Assembly: GCF_019175385.1 (NCBI RefSeq)
Contig: NC_083341.1
Coordinates: 91,352,321-91,416,320, forward strand
Length of the DNA: 64,000 nucleotides
From: Lycium barbarum
Lineage: Eukaryota; Streptophyta; Magnoliopsida; Solanales; Solanaceae
Direction: 5' to 3'
Position numbers and translations under genes: made by a program. Position 1 is the first letter of the stretch. Each line of letters begins with the position of its first letter. Shown here piece after piece: positions 26,690 to 34,309 of the stretch. Under the pieces are notes generated by a model. It had not been told where the DNA came from. It saw only the letters and a list, made by a program, of their open reading frames with translations, and did not search any database.

Positions 26690-29600
26690 AAAAACCGGTA
26701 CAGTGTAACTCTGTCCACCAGGGCTTGGCAGATGGCAAGAAACCACCTAGTATTTTTGTCTCCGCTTGGATTTGAACCTGAAACCTCATGATTCTCAATC
26801 CACTTTAATAACCACTAGGCCACACCCTTGGGTTCTGTGTTTGTAGTTTTTATCCAAATGCTCTTGAGAATTTTGTAACATTCAATGACATTATTGAATT
26901 GTTAAACATATCAGATATGAAGACGCATTCAACAGATTTGTGGATGAGATAAATGATTTGGCTTCGTATCAGTGGTGGGAAGGGTCAGTGTATGGCATAC
27001 TTTGCACTTTTACATACCCACTTGCATGGTCATGGCTGCAATGGCGCCGGAAGAAGAAAATGCAGCAACTGCGTGAATTTGTGCGTTCCGAATATGATCA
27101 CGCTTGTTTGCGCTCTTGTCGTTCACGTGCACTCTATGAAGGGCTCAAGGTCCATCTTATCAACCTTTCACCAAGCTATCATTCCCTCAAAAATTGTCCA
27201 ACCTTGTCAAATAATCTGGAATTCGGTTAGAAAATGCTATTAAATGGATGTAGTAATACTGTAATAAAGTTCCTAAATGCCAAGCGAGATATTTTTGTAT
27301 GACATCCATGCAGCTTAATTGTCTCCGTGATATATGTTGCATGGGCACAAATGTCTGACCAAAAAGAAAATATGTTTTTAAATATAGAAACTTTAGCAAA
27401 GTTCATATAGCCAACCCCAACTTGACGGGGATTGAGACGTACTAGTTTTGTTGTAAGAAAATGCTTCTTTGTATTAAATTATTACAACTCTACTACCGTG
27501 TACGTGAGACACTCTTATCTGCATCTAGCTTGGCAGTTGATGGTAGATTTGCTTCTGGATAGCTTCACTTGAATGCCTGAATAATAGAACTGAAAGTCAG
27601 TAAGTTGAGTTTCTGGATGTGATTTATTTTCACCTGAACTCCATCAACCTTTAGAGACATGCTTGTGGCATGTGTTTAGCTTGTCTATGAAGCATGAACA
27701 CATAGTTGCAGTTTGTGAGTTGTAAAGATTATGTCCAACTTGGAAGAAATTACAGCATATAGGATTTAGTCTGGTGCTGTTGGTTAGACTTGATATTAGG
27801 TGTAACATTTTGATTCCATTTTTCGATTCATTCTCATGGATGTTTACCACCATCTGCGTTGATCATTATCAATTCTAGTGTAGGTAACTGCAACTTCAGA
27901 TCTGATGCTTGCATATGTGGATTTTTTCCTTGGGGGAGATGAGAAAAGGGATGACCTGCCTCCTCCTCTACATCAGAGGTTACCAATGTCTATACTTTTT
28001 GGAGGAGATGGATCTTACATGGCTCCTTTCTCTCTTCAAAGTGACAATATCCTGACCAGCCTCATGAGTCAGGTTTGTATTTATTGCTATGTAAGATGAC
28101 TGCCCATTCAAGATTTTGTGGGTAGATCATTTCTTTTAGCACTTCTGTTTCTCCTTCCATTTCATTAGATAAATTTGAAAGATGTTATTGTTCTTCTTTT
28201 TATATCCCTCCCATTGCAGTCAGTGCCACCTACAATTTGGTATAGATTAGTTGCTGGTCTAAATGCGCAACTTCGTTTAGTTCGGCGCGGGCATCTGAGG
28301 GCCAATTTTCGTCCAGTTATTAGCTGGCTTGAGACCCATGCAAATCCATCTTTACGTGCCCATGGCATACGTGTTTATCTTACTCACTCTCAACCTTCAG
28401 CCGGTGGTTATGACCAATTTGGACTACTTGTATGCTCCGTTGAAAATGAACCAGTGATGCCGTCTGAAAGCCAGAACAGATCTTTATTGCTCGAGAAGCA
28501 GCCACGGTAATGATTCGCATGATTCAGTTTTTTGCTTCCGTCTATCGTATTTGCTTCCGTCTATCGTATAGTTCCTTGATTCTCTTTCTTTGGATGCAGT
28601 ACGCCTGCTAATCGTTGGAGAAAGGCATTTGATCTTGTTAGAGTCAATGAACATGCAGCAATGCAGAAAAGAATACCTGGAGAAATTTTAAATGACAAAA
28701 ACCTACAGGCTCTTAAAGACCAATTGACTCTATGCTATCCCTTCTATTACATAATTCGTAACACAAGACCAGTTGGCCATCAGGTATGTTTGATCTCAGC
28801 TGCTTTTGCTCTTGTTCTTTCTCGATCACTAATGTTTGTTCTATATTCTTGCAGGATGTTATTGGTTTGGTCATCTCAATACTCCTATTAGGAGATTTTA
28901 GTCTAGTCTTGCTCACATTGCTACAGCTCTATTCAATCTCAATGCTAGATGTGTTTTTCTTTTTGTCTATTCTTCCTCTTGGTATACTTCTTCCATTTCC
29001 AGCTGGAATCAATGCTTTATTTAGTCACGGGCCTACACGATCAGCGGGGCCTGCCCGTGTCTATGCTCTGTGGAATATCATTTCAACAATTAATGTTGTA
29101 AGTACTAAGTAGCCAGCGACTCTATGCACGTTTTTTGCTTTTTACCCGTATCGCCGATAAGATGACAAATTGCTCCTTGTTCTTTAGATTCTATGCCTCG
29201 TGTTCCATACCCTTTTGCCTAGATTTCCTCGATAAATAATTGATGATCCATGCTACAGCTATGCCTTCATATGCTTGGTATTTGCTTATAATAGGAAAGC
29301 AACGTGTTTTAACCTTTCCTGGTTCCATCACCCTCTCCTTTTTTTTACTTCCAAATGAATAGCAAAGTAAATGAAGAATTTCTTTCATCAAACTTCCAGT
29401 ATAAAAGTGTGAACCCTATGCCTTATGTTCAGCTCTATTGCTGAAGTTCTGAATGAAGTTTGATATTATCCATTTTAAGAGTTCAAGGAGCATCCATATC
29501 AAGTAGTAGTTAAAGATATAATCTTGAACCTGTTGGTCATGTGAACAACATTAGACCCTATAATCATAGCTCGGGATGAGTCTAATAGGCATCATTATAC

Positions 29601-30067
29601 TAAGAAAGCTTCGAAATATACCTTCTCATTGTTGATTCAATTGTACGGCTTGATGAGCTTGCTTAATAATGATAGTTCTCACTGGCTATGATATTTCATA
29701 TTCTGATCGGTTCTTTCTTCTCGAAACATCTGCAACAGGTAGTAGCTTTCATCTGTGGATTTGTTCATTTTCATAGCCAATCCTCCACGAAAAGACATCT
29801 GAACTTTCAGTCCTGGAATTTTAGCATGTAAGGATCTTGAGGCAATGGCCAGTAAGTTACATTGTATCTTGTGGTTGACGTTATTAATGTTGTGACATGG
29901 GAACGCTTTATGGGTGCAGGGACGATAGTGGTTGGTGGATGCTGCCTACTGGACTTCTCCTATTTAAAACAGCTCAAGCAAGTCTTATAAATTATCATGT
30001 AGCCAATCTTGAGATTCAAGATCGCACACTGTACAGTAATGATCCTGATGTTTTCTGGAGGTCATAA
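2220..30067 (+). CDS. Large glycine-rich membrane protein, 22 coding exons (plant 'ephrin type-B receptor'-labelled family)
   Basis: Coding exons: 2220-3013, 4684-4799, 17573-17781, 18692-18811, 18966-19094, 19185-19310, 22589-22644, 22724-22823, 22966-23083, 23263-23472, 23868-24195, 24890-24983, 25498-25606, 25912-26183, 26315-26442, 26915-27149, 27884-28072, 28220-28506, 28600-28783, 28855-29097, 29739-29827, 29920-30067. They sum to 4,284 nt, with phase kept at every junction and no internal stop, giving 1,427 residues, a normal length for the family. Residues 4-21 form a signal peptide. The ectodomain has Gly runs near residues 162-170, in exon 2 and in exon 11 (before RIHFHW). A Cys-rich segment (about 785-860, e.g. 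[20 protein letters not shown]) is probably what earns the 'ephrin receptor' label; no kinase domain is present. Hydrophobic segments lie at about 872-893, 994-1013, 1270-1320 and 1350-1361. I recognise the family from its Arabidopsis members; the biochemical function is unknown. The start is the first in-frame ATG after TGA TGA. Confidence 0.93.
3215..3525. mobile_element. Tourist-like (PIF/Harbinger) MITE in intron 1
   Basis: The inverted ends read GGGTCATTTGGTA (3216 on) and TACCAAATGACCC (up to about 3524), and TTA is duplicated at 3212-3214 and 3526-3528. The 311-bp size, inverted ends and TTA target are the signature of a Tourist-type MITE, mobilised in trans by PIF/Harbinger transposases. 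It has no coding capacity. It lies wholly within intron 1 (3014-4683) of the glycine-rich gene. Confidence 0.8.
3896..3935 (-). mobile_element. 40-bp RTE LINE insertion (3' end only)
   Basis: A (CAA)n run followed by CCCAGTGAAATCCCAT is the reverse complement of the extreme 3' end of the RTE LINE seen complete at 10010-13868. It is flanked by perfect 15-bp copies of TTGTTGATATAAATA at 3881-3895 and 3936-3950. The duplication shows a real insertion, truncated to about 16 bp of element plus tail. Confidence 0.85.
4120..4240. repeat. Unclassified dispersed-repeat remnant in intron 1
   Basis: The stretch opens with a T run and continues through a GC-richer segment (for example GAACTCGGGGAGGCCCGCC near 4191) unlike the AT-rich intron around it. 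It has the look of an old antisense SINE fragment, but no tRNA-like boxes or target duplication could be defined. Confidence 0.3.
5595..6018. repeat. Tandem duplication, two copies of 212 bp
   Basis: Copy 1 (5595-5806) and copy 2 (5807-6018) are nearly identical, both starting CTCTCATTAATAAGCATTTT and ending TTATCCTAGT, with a handful of substitutions. The duplication lies in intron 2 of the glycine-rich gene, just before the L1 insertion, and has no coding function. It is an intron-internal segmental duplication of moderate age. The rest of intron 2 from 4800 to 5594 shows no recognisable element. Confidence 0.9.
6315..6554 (+). pseudogene. L1 copy A, ORF1 C-terminal remnant
   Basis: This is a short open stretch of 79 codons with a basic tail (KPARRRR), directly upstream of the L1 endonuclease. 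By position it is the end of L1 ORF1, the RNA-binding protein. The N-terminal part and the zinc knuckle are missing. The assignment rests on position and composition, not on a diagnostic motif. Confidence 0.5.
6601..7215 (+). pseudogene. L1 copy A, apurinic/apyrimidinic-like endonuclease domain
   Basis: The frame opens with [11 protein letters not shown] and continues to CFQETK, the first two catalytic blocks of L1 endonucleases (the Asn and Glu positions). Later blocks are visible in a shifted frame (GDFNVIG near 7018 and the SRIDKFL end near 7183). At least two stops and several frameshifts break the reading frame. The domain nicked target DNA to prime reverse transcription; this copy is dead. 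Confidence 0.8.
7592..8192 (-). mobile_element. 5'-truncated RTE LINE fragment inside L1 copy A
   Basis: The left edge is a (CAA)n run followed by the same 3' UTR and C-terminal coding sequence as the full RTE at 10010-13868 (e.g. [11 protein letters not shown] in the minus frame, 7918-8172). Homology stops abruptly after GGATATCTTCAT at 8192. A few filler bases (GGCATCATGG) follow, then L1 coding resumes (CATCAAAAACC from 8203). CATCA at 7589-7593 and 8203-8207 may be a short target duplication. Removing the insert restores the L1 reading frame. Confidence 0.85.
8353..8589. mobile_element. Stowaway MITE, 237 bp
   Basis: The ends CTCCCTCAGTCCC and GGGACAGAGGGAG are the Stowaway (Tc1/mariner-type) inverted-repeat consensus. 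TA is duplicated at 8351-8352 and 8590-8591. It is inserted in L1 copy A between the RTE fragment and the reverse transcriptase region. It is non-coding. Related broken copies lie near 36216 and 50483. Confidence 0.93.
8600..9992 (+). pseudogene. L1 copy A, reverse transcriptase domain
   Basis: Visible in order: [13 protein letters not shown] (8700s), [18 protein letters not shown] (8850s), NQMAFIKGR, the DIEKAYD block (9090s), [12 protein letters not shown] (9260s) and the catalytic [10 protein letters not shown] block near 9408. Frameshifts occur near 8840 and 9620. The frame ends in [13 protein letters not shown] at the exact point where the RTE insertion splits it; coding resumes at 13886 with VQQKFG. 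This is the polymerase of a plant L1. Confidence 0.9.
9993..10009. repeat. Target-site duplication of the RTE insertion, left copy
   Basis: CTCTCTGGAAGGAAGTA is repeated exactly at 13869-13885. The 17-bp duplication brackets the RTE LINE and marks the L1 codon at which it inserted. Confidence 0.95.
10341..12408 (-). pseudogene. RTE LINE reverse transcriptase and C-terminal region
   Basis: Reading from 12408 down: [17 protein letters not shown] (catalytic block A), [17 protein letters not shown], then after a stop near 11137 the [11 protein letters not shown] catalytic block near 11110. A frameshift near 10800-10620 follows, then a C-terminal segment with [15 protein letters not shown] and [12 protein letters not shown], a block commonly found at the end of plant RTE polyproteins. 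Everything needed for target-primed reverse transcription is recognisable but the frame is broken. Confidence 0.9.
12463..13194 (-). pseudogene. RTE LINE endonuclease domain
   Basis: Blocks [40 protein letters not shown] and TQIDFLLLR appear in the order expected of an apurinic-type retrotransposon endonuclease, with catalytic Asn, Glu, Asp and Asn positions present. An in-frame stop lies near 12975 and another just before the reverse transcriptase region (near 12462). No ATG is visible at the start, so the native start is probably further upstream, in the direction of 13260. Confidence 0.88.
13811..13854. repeat. (AG)n microsatellite
   Basis: About 22 AG dinucleotides sit at the 5' end of the RTE LINE (a CT run on the element's own strand), 14 bases inside the right target-site duplication. 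It may belong to the element's 5' leader. Confidence 0.95.
13869..13885. repeat. Target-site duplication of the RTE insertion, right copy
   Basis: Exact second copy of the 17-mer at 9993-10009. L1 coding sequence resumes directly after it. Confidence 0.95.
13886..14810 (+). pseudogene. L1 copy A, C-terminal zinc-binding (zf-RVT-like) region
   Basis: After the RTE insertion the L1 frame continues with [10 protein letters not shown], then [12 protein letters not shown] and, in another frame, [20 protein letters not shown] and a [15 protein letters not shown]ys/His cluster. This is the conserved C-terminal domain of plant L1 polymerases. Frameshifts near 14320 and 14600 and a stop truncate it. 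The 3' UTR and poly-A tract follow. Confidence 0.85.
14934..17415 (+). mobile_element. Second L1-type LINE (copy B), 5' truncated and heavily decayed
   Basis: Immediately after the poly-A of copy A the sequence enters a different L1 in the start of its reverse transcriptase ([18 protein letters not shown]). Decayed RT blocks follow to about 16200. Then comes the C-terminal region ([46 protein letters not shown] to 17270), a 3' UTR and a short A-rich tail at about 17408-17415. Many stops and indels indicate an old copy. It lies in sense orientation in intron 2. Confidence 0.85.
17803..18240 (-). mobile_element. 5'-truncated L1 3' end in intron 3
   Basis: Read on the minus strand this ends in an A tract (T run at 17806-17814 on the plus strand). 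Upstream of the tail it encodes a decayed [12 protein letters not shown] block, the last conserved motif of plant L1 polymerases. The 5' limit is approximate. It lies antisense to the glycine-rich gene, in the intron between 17782 and 18691. Confidence 0.6.
18812..18965 (+). other. GC-AG intron (intron 4 of the glycine-rich gene)
   Basis: The donor reads AAG|GCAAGT and the acceptor TTTCTAG|ATC. The flanking exons join in phase 0 as SVIK-IYGS. No GT donor nearby preserves the frame. AG|GCAAGT is the consensus of the minor GC-AG class of U2 introns. The other 20 introns of this gene fit GT-AG. Confidence 0.85.
19823..19872 (+). mobile_element. TS-type SINE 3'-end fragment
   Basis: TTCATATAGCCGACTCTAAC followed by TTTGGGATTGAGA resembles the conserved 3' end of tobacco-type TS SINEs, which normally finish in TTG repeats. 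Only about 50 bp remains and the tail is degenerate. A sister fragment lies near 27405. Confidence 0.5.
19899..21222. mobile_element. Non-autonomous Mutator-like element (MULE) with ~220-bp TIRs
   Basis: The left end (GGGAAAATAGTCAAATGCCC...) and the right end (...GGGCATTTGACTATTTTCCC) are inverted copies over roughly 220 bp each. The flanking 10-mers ATAAGCAAAA (19889-19898) and ATAAGAAAAA (21223-21232) form a target duplication with one mismatch. Long TIRs and a 9-10 bp duplication fit Mutator-like elements. The interior carries no transposase: it holds a minisatellite (20260-20665) and a GC-rich segment (20720-20910) with a 60-codon Gly-rich open frame that I do not regard as a gene. It lies in intron 6 of the glycine-rich gene. 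Confidence 0.88.
20260..20665. repeat. Minisatellite inside the MULE
   Basis: About four imperfect copies of an 85-120 bp unit that includes CCCATTTTCTTCCTCCATTA, ACACACACATTCAATTTCAT and CATCAATCATAAAGAGCTTA. Copies differ by small indels in the CA runs. It begins after a (TTC)n tract. Confidence 0.9.
21484..21541 (+). mobile_element. SolS-type SINE 3'-end fragment
   Basis: TTCCATGGAATTAGTTGAGG then GCGGGCCAGACGCCACGGTT and ATCAAAAA match the 3' end of the fuller SINE at 26589-26832 (reverse orientation there). The 5' part with the tRNA-like promoter is absent. Confidence 0.7.
21636..21880 (+). mobile_element. TRIM-like retrotransposon fragment
   Basis: TTAAGTCCCACATGGTTGAG begins an LTR-like segment that runs to about 21753. 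It is followed by TGGTATCAAAGC (21754-21765), which resembles a primer binding site for initiator tRNA-Met (TGGTATCAGAGC). A second LTR start (TGTTAAGTCCCACGTTGG) appears at 21856. Two short LTRs around about 100 bp of non-coding interior is the layout of a terminal-repeat retrotransposon in miniature. The right LTR is truncated or diverged. Confidence 0.65.
26589..26832 (-). mobile_element. SolS-type tRNA-derived SINE in intron 15
   Basis: On the minus strand it starts CCCAAGGGTGTGGCCTAGTG. An A-box-like motif (TGGCCTAGTGG, 26822-26812) and a B-box-like motif (GGTTCAAATCC, 26778-26768) form an internal Pol III promoter. The body continues through GGTGGACAGAGTTACAC to a 3' end near 26589. A long C run then A run (about 26654-26694) interrupts the body. 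The target duplication is unclear. The family is characteristic of Solanaceae, which supports the taxonomic call. Confidence 0.85.
27399..27452 (+). mobile_element. TS-type SINE 3'-end fragment in intron 16
   Basis: TTCATATAGCCAACCCCAAC then TTGACGGGGATTGAGACGTA and a short TTG-containing tail match the 3' end of TS-type SINEs. Only the terminal ~50 bp is visible. Confidence 0.5.
28532..28569. repeat. Perfect 19-bp tandem duplication in intron 18
   Basis: TTGCTTCCGTCTATCGTAT occurs twice in succession inside a 93-bp intron (28507-28599). It changes neither splice site. Confidence 0.95.
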
Positions 30068-30576
30068 AAGAAAACATCTTCCCTTTGTCATTCTTTTATT
30101 GGTTATATTCATTGTCTATATTTTTGTAGATAGAGGTCAACTGTGTATAGGATAATACGAGGGTTTTCGTGCAATGTGAGAAACCATGTTACGACTCTTG
30201 TGAAGGAGTAACTTGAACAAAGTCCTTCAACGGTGCAGAAACTTTTCCAAATGCGTATACTTGGATTACTATTCTTCTTATTGGAACTTTGTGTACTGCA
30301 TTTGTGACTTGAAGCCTGCTCTAGTATTGTAAAAATTTGACCCTGTGCCTTGTCTTTAGTAGCAACTACTTGCTCCCACAAGTCGAGTTAAATCTCATGC
30401 GTTTAGTTTCTTGCTGGAGTCGGGAGCCTCTAGATCTTTGTTTTTTTCTTTTTTCCCCAGAGCTAGGCGAGAAGCAGGAAATATCCGAGGATATGAAATT
30501 TCTTGCCCTCTTATAATTTGAATAGGCTTTTGCAGATCTCTTATATTTCTCAGATCTCTTATGTGTAAAAAATGAT

Positions 30577-31262
30577 GGAAAGATCACAGATGCCCCCTCA
30601 AATAAAAAAATTACTTGCTCATACCCCTATTATTTTCATGCCTCCAGAAAAAATTAAAAATATTTACCCGTTATGTTCCTCAGTTATGATATCAATATGG
30701 TATATAAATTTATTGAGATGATATCATGAAAAATGTTTCAGTTCTTCTTTTAGTCCTCCATGATACCATCATGGTATATAATGAGATGGCATCATGGAAG
30801 ATGTTTTCGTCCTTTTCTTAGTTCCTCGTGATACCATCATGGTATATAAATATACCGAGATGGTATTATGAATGATCATGTTCATTTATTAAAAATGATA
30901 CACTTTTTTCGAAAAAAAACTTCTATGATACCATTATCTTATATATATATCGTGATGGTATCATGAAGGATTGCTTCAGTTCTTTAATGAGATATTCCTT
31001 TGGACCATGATGCCATCATGATATATAAATATACTGAGATGGTATCATGAAGGGTTGTTTCAGTCCTTCTCTTAGTTCTCCATGATATCATCGCGATATA
31101 TAAATATATTGTGATGGTATCACGTAGAGGAAGTGGTTTGGTCGAGGGCTATGCCAGGTAATTATTTTCAGCCGTTGGGGGTAGAAGCGAAAATAGTTTG
31201 GGAGAGGGTATGGGCGGGTAAATATTTTGTATTTTGAGGGCAATTAGTGATGTTTTTTCTAA
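30577..31262. repeat. Putative DNA transposon with palindromic tandem repeats
   Basis: The left end (ATCACAGATGCCCCCTCAAA, then CTCATACCCC) and the right end on the opposite strand (ACATCACTAATTGCCCTCAA, then CCCATACCCTC) are diverged inverted repeats. Between them lie about six imperfect 68-75 bp units, each with a palindromic core such as ATACCATCATGGTAT (30763-30777 and 30831-30845) and a GAGATGGTATCATGAAG-like arm. No protein is encoded. It sits 0.5 kb past the stop codon of the glycine-rich gene. Confidence 0.6.
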
Positions 31263-32240
31263 AAAATGAAGATCTCTTGTAAAAAGGTCATAAAACTAAA
31301 TATTTTGTAATGACCTACAAACCCATTTCCCCCGAAATAACGAGTTTGACAACAAATAATCGGAATTTGAACTTTGACAGCAAGTAATATCACATTTCAT
31401 CAGTTCAGGTTGGCAGATTCGACCACAAAAGCAAGCTAGGAATATTGTGTACAAATCTTATCTGGAGAGGTTTCCTAGAAACAACCGCCAGGACAGCCAA
31501 CATAAATTGAAAACAGGGCATTTAAAATTAGCGAAAATCATATACAAAATTCACTAACCTCATATTACATTGGAAATATTGCATAGCAGTTTTCCTCATA
31601 AGAATTAACGTGACTTGAGTCGCAACAACAAGATTCCTTGATCAATAATATTTCAAGCACAAGCATGTCAACCAAACTTTTGCCATGTCTTCTTCACACG
31701 ATTGTCCTTCATATAGGGACTACCCAGCAGCAGATGCATGAGGATTCAGCGTATTTGCCTTTACAATATACTATAATCAAGAATCCTCATAACACGCTGA
31801 AGGCGAAAAGTTGCCACATTCTTAGCTATAAAACACACACGTCATTTAAGCCGCGCATTTAATATGTCGTGAAGAACTGCCTAAGCCAACCCATCCCTGA
31901 GATCGCGAAACCTACTGGTGGCGGCGAACTACTTAGAATACAAAAGTGGTCATGTTCATCAACCATTTCATCTTGAGGATGGAACCTTTAGTTGCTGTTT
32001 TAGAATCCGCGAGGTCTGTCTATGTAATTAGTAATGTAGAGTTTGTTTATTTGGTACAACGAAACGAGTAATGTAGAGTTTGTCACATGATGCAATTATG
32101 GAAACATTAATCTTCACTCTTTCTTTTGCCTGGTTAGTTGTTCAAAGTCTACCGAATCCTACATTGAATTCAGCAGAAGGATTGAAAAAGAAGGTAAAAC
32201 AGGTTCTTTTTACATAGAGCAGCATATAATTTATTCATAT
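31263..32240. other. Intergenic DNA, nothing recognised
   Basis: Short open frames only, and no repeat signature I can name. It lies between two convergent genes and may include distal 3' UTR sequence of the upstream gene. Confidence 0.5.
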
Positions 32241-33600
32241 GGATAAACCGGCTAAATGGCTTAGGTTCGGGAGGAATATAAAAAAGGCAACTTACACAAT
32301 TTTTTTTGGCATAGCTATACTTTTGCTAATTACATTTCGCAGCTACAGTAGATTGTATTCACGTGCTACAGTAGATTGTATTCAAAATTCAGCTGAGTCA
32401 AATTTCGCTGTATTCAAATATGATTTCGATGTATTCAAATCCGATTTCGATGTATTCAATTAAGTTGTATTCTACCCAACTGTATTCATTTGTAGCTACT
32501 TTTATACTGTATTCACTTCATTATTTTTAAAATCGATTGTATACAAAAATATATCCTTCAAAATACAAGCAAAAAATACTGAATTTTACCGTAAAAATTA
32601 ACGAATACACTCAAATACTAAATACAAGAAATAAAATACACCCCCAAACACTGAATTTTGCACTAAAAATTTAACTAATACACTCAAATACTGAATACAA
32701 GAAATAAAATACACCCCAAAAGAAATAAAATACACTCGAATTTGAGATGCAAGAAATAAAATACACTTCAAATTCACAATATTCATTTGTATACAAAAAG
32801 ATCTCCTTCGAAACACAGGCTAATAAATTATATTTTCCGGTTAGATCTGGATAATAGTGTATTTTCCGGTCAGATCTGGACAATAAACTGTATTTTTCGG
32901 TCAGATCTAGACAATAAATTGTATTCACCACCGACGGCGTGGAGGAGGAAGAGGTGGAGGTGTCGGGATCTAAGCCACCCGTCACTCCCATCACCGCCAC
33001 CAACAACCCTCGTCCTCTTCCTCCCATCTCGATGTATCTCCGCCTCCATCCGCCACAACAACACCACTACCACTACTTCTCTCTTCTTCGTCACTCCCCA
33101 CCAACAGCATCACCGTCGCCGACCCTCTCCATCTATAGCGGGTGGAGCTCACCTCCGACAAGTCAACAACAAAAAAAAAAAAAAGGCAAATCCAAAGCCA
33201 TCAAGTTAGATATGGTGTTTAGAGGGAGAGAGAGACGTCGACGATATGGTGGCGTTGAATAGAGAGAGAGTTTCGACGGTGTTTAGGGTGTTCGATGGCG
33301 GCGGAACTCACCGGAGATTAGAGAGAGAGACAGCGACGGCGGAAGAACTCGCCGGAGATCTCCGTGGTGGCTGCCGGCGGCGGAGAGAGAAGAAGAATCT
33401 CAAAGCTAGCCCTAATATTCTCAGTCAAGATAAAAATAATAAAAATAGAATATTCTAGTTTAAATATATAGTGTAGCTATGATAGGTATGATAGGTAATT
33501 CAAATACAACTTTTAGCTATGAGAAGTAATTAATGCAAACTATAGCTACTAAATAGAAAAACCTACTACAATTTGCCACACCATGTAAATTTCCCTATAA
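32240..33600. repeat. Repetitive block with TGTATTCA motifs and GC-rich core
   Basis: Many copies of TGTATTCA/TGAATACA-type words (32345-32900) in both orientations surround a GC-rich core (32930-33410) with (CCA)n and (CGG)n runs and AGAGAGAGA tracts. The outer parts are AT-rich. The design is that of a non-autonomous plant transposon carrying host-derived GC-rich sequence. Only weak inverted ends are visible and no class can be fixed. Open frames in the GC-rich core are low-complexity and not credible proteins. Confidence 0.45.
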
Positions 33601-34309
33601 AAAATTTAATGAAACTCTCAGTGGCTTCCCTTCATGTTTTTTTAGTTTTGGTCACAGGATCATCTAGTGCATGCACCGTCATCAACTACTACTTTCTAAC
33701 TTGGTACGTGCCTTTATATTGAGAGTGGTCCTTTGCCAGGTGGAGAGCCAATTGGCAAGATACTTATCTTGCCAATTGATCATACTTCTTTATGACGGTC
33801 ATCCTTTATAATAACATTCACTATAACAACCATACTTTCTGTGGAACCGATCTTATGTTCTTATAACAGCACTTCGCTATAGCAACAAAAAAATATCGAA
33901 ACAAACGATGCTGTTATAAAGAGGTTTGACTATATTTTCCTCTCACCCACCCGTGGAAACAGATTGGTTATTGGAAACGCACCCACTTATACCTATTCTA
34001 GTTTAAACTTGGAAGTGCCTTCCAGTTAATGTTTTAAGCCAGCTTGTAAAATAAACACTTGAAAGGCCAAAAAAAAAAAAAAACACAACAACAACAACAG
34101 CCAGCAGCATACTATCAAGAACTCCATGTCCAACAAGTATAGAAACCAAAGCACTTTGTCCTTATATATTGTCAAAATAGATGCTTAGCATTGTAACGGA
34201 AATAAAGATTGTTTTACTCATACAAACAACAAGAAGGGACACTTCACGAAACGAAAGGGTCGTGAATCTCATGATGCTTCGAAACCTTTAGCGCGTAAGA
34301 GTGGATTAC
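33601..34309. other. Intergenic DNA and probable 3' UTR of the AP-4 sigma gene
   Basis: No protein gene is seen. The part from about 34100 to 34309 directly follows the AP-4 sigma stop codon on the minus strand and probably contains its 3' UTR. The part from 33720 to 33940 looks like dispersed repeat sequence of unknown class. Confidence 0.45.

Noticed and set aside
32671..33262. Overlapping open frames in the GC-rich core of the 32240-33600 block
   Set aside because: Several frames are open at once with His/Ser/Arg-rich low-complexity products; this reflects composition, not coding.
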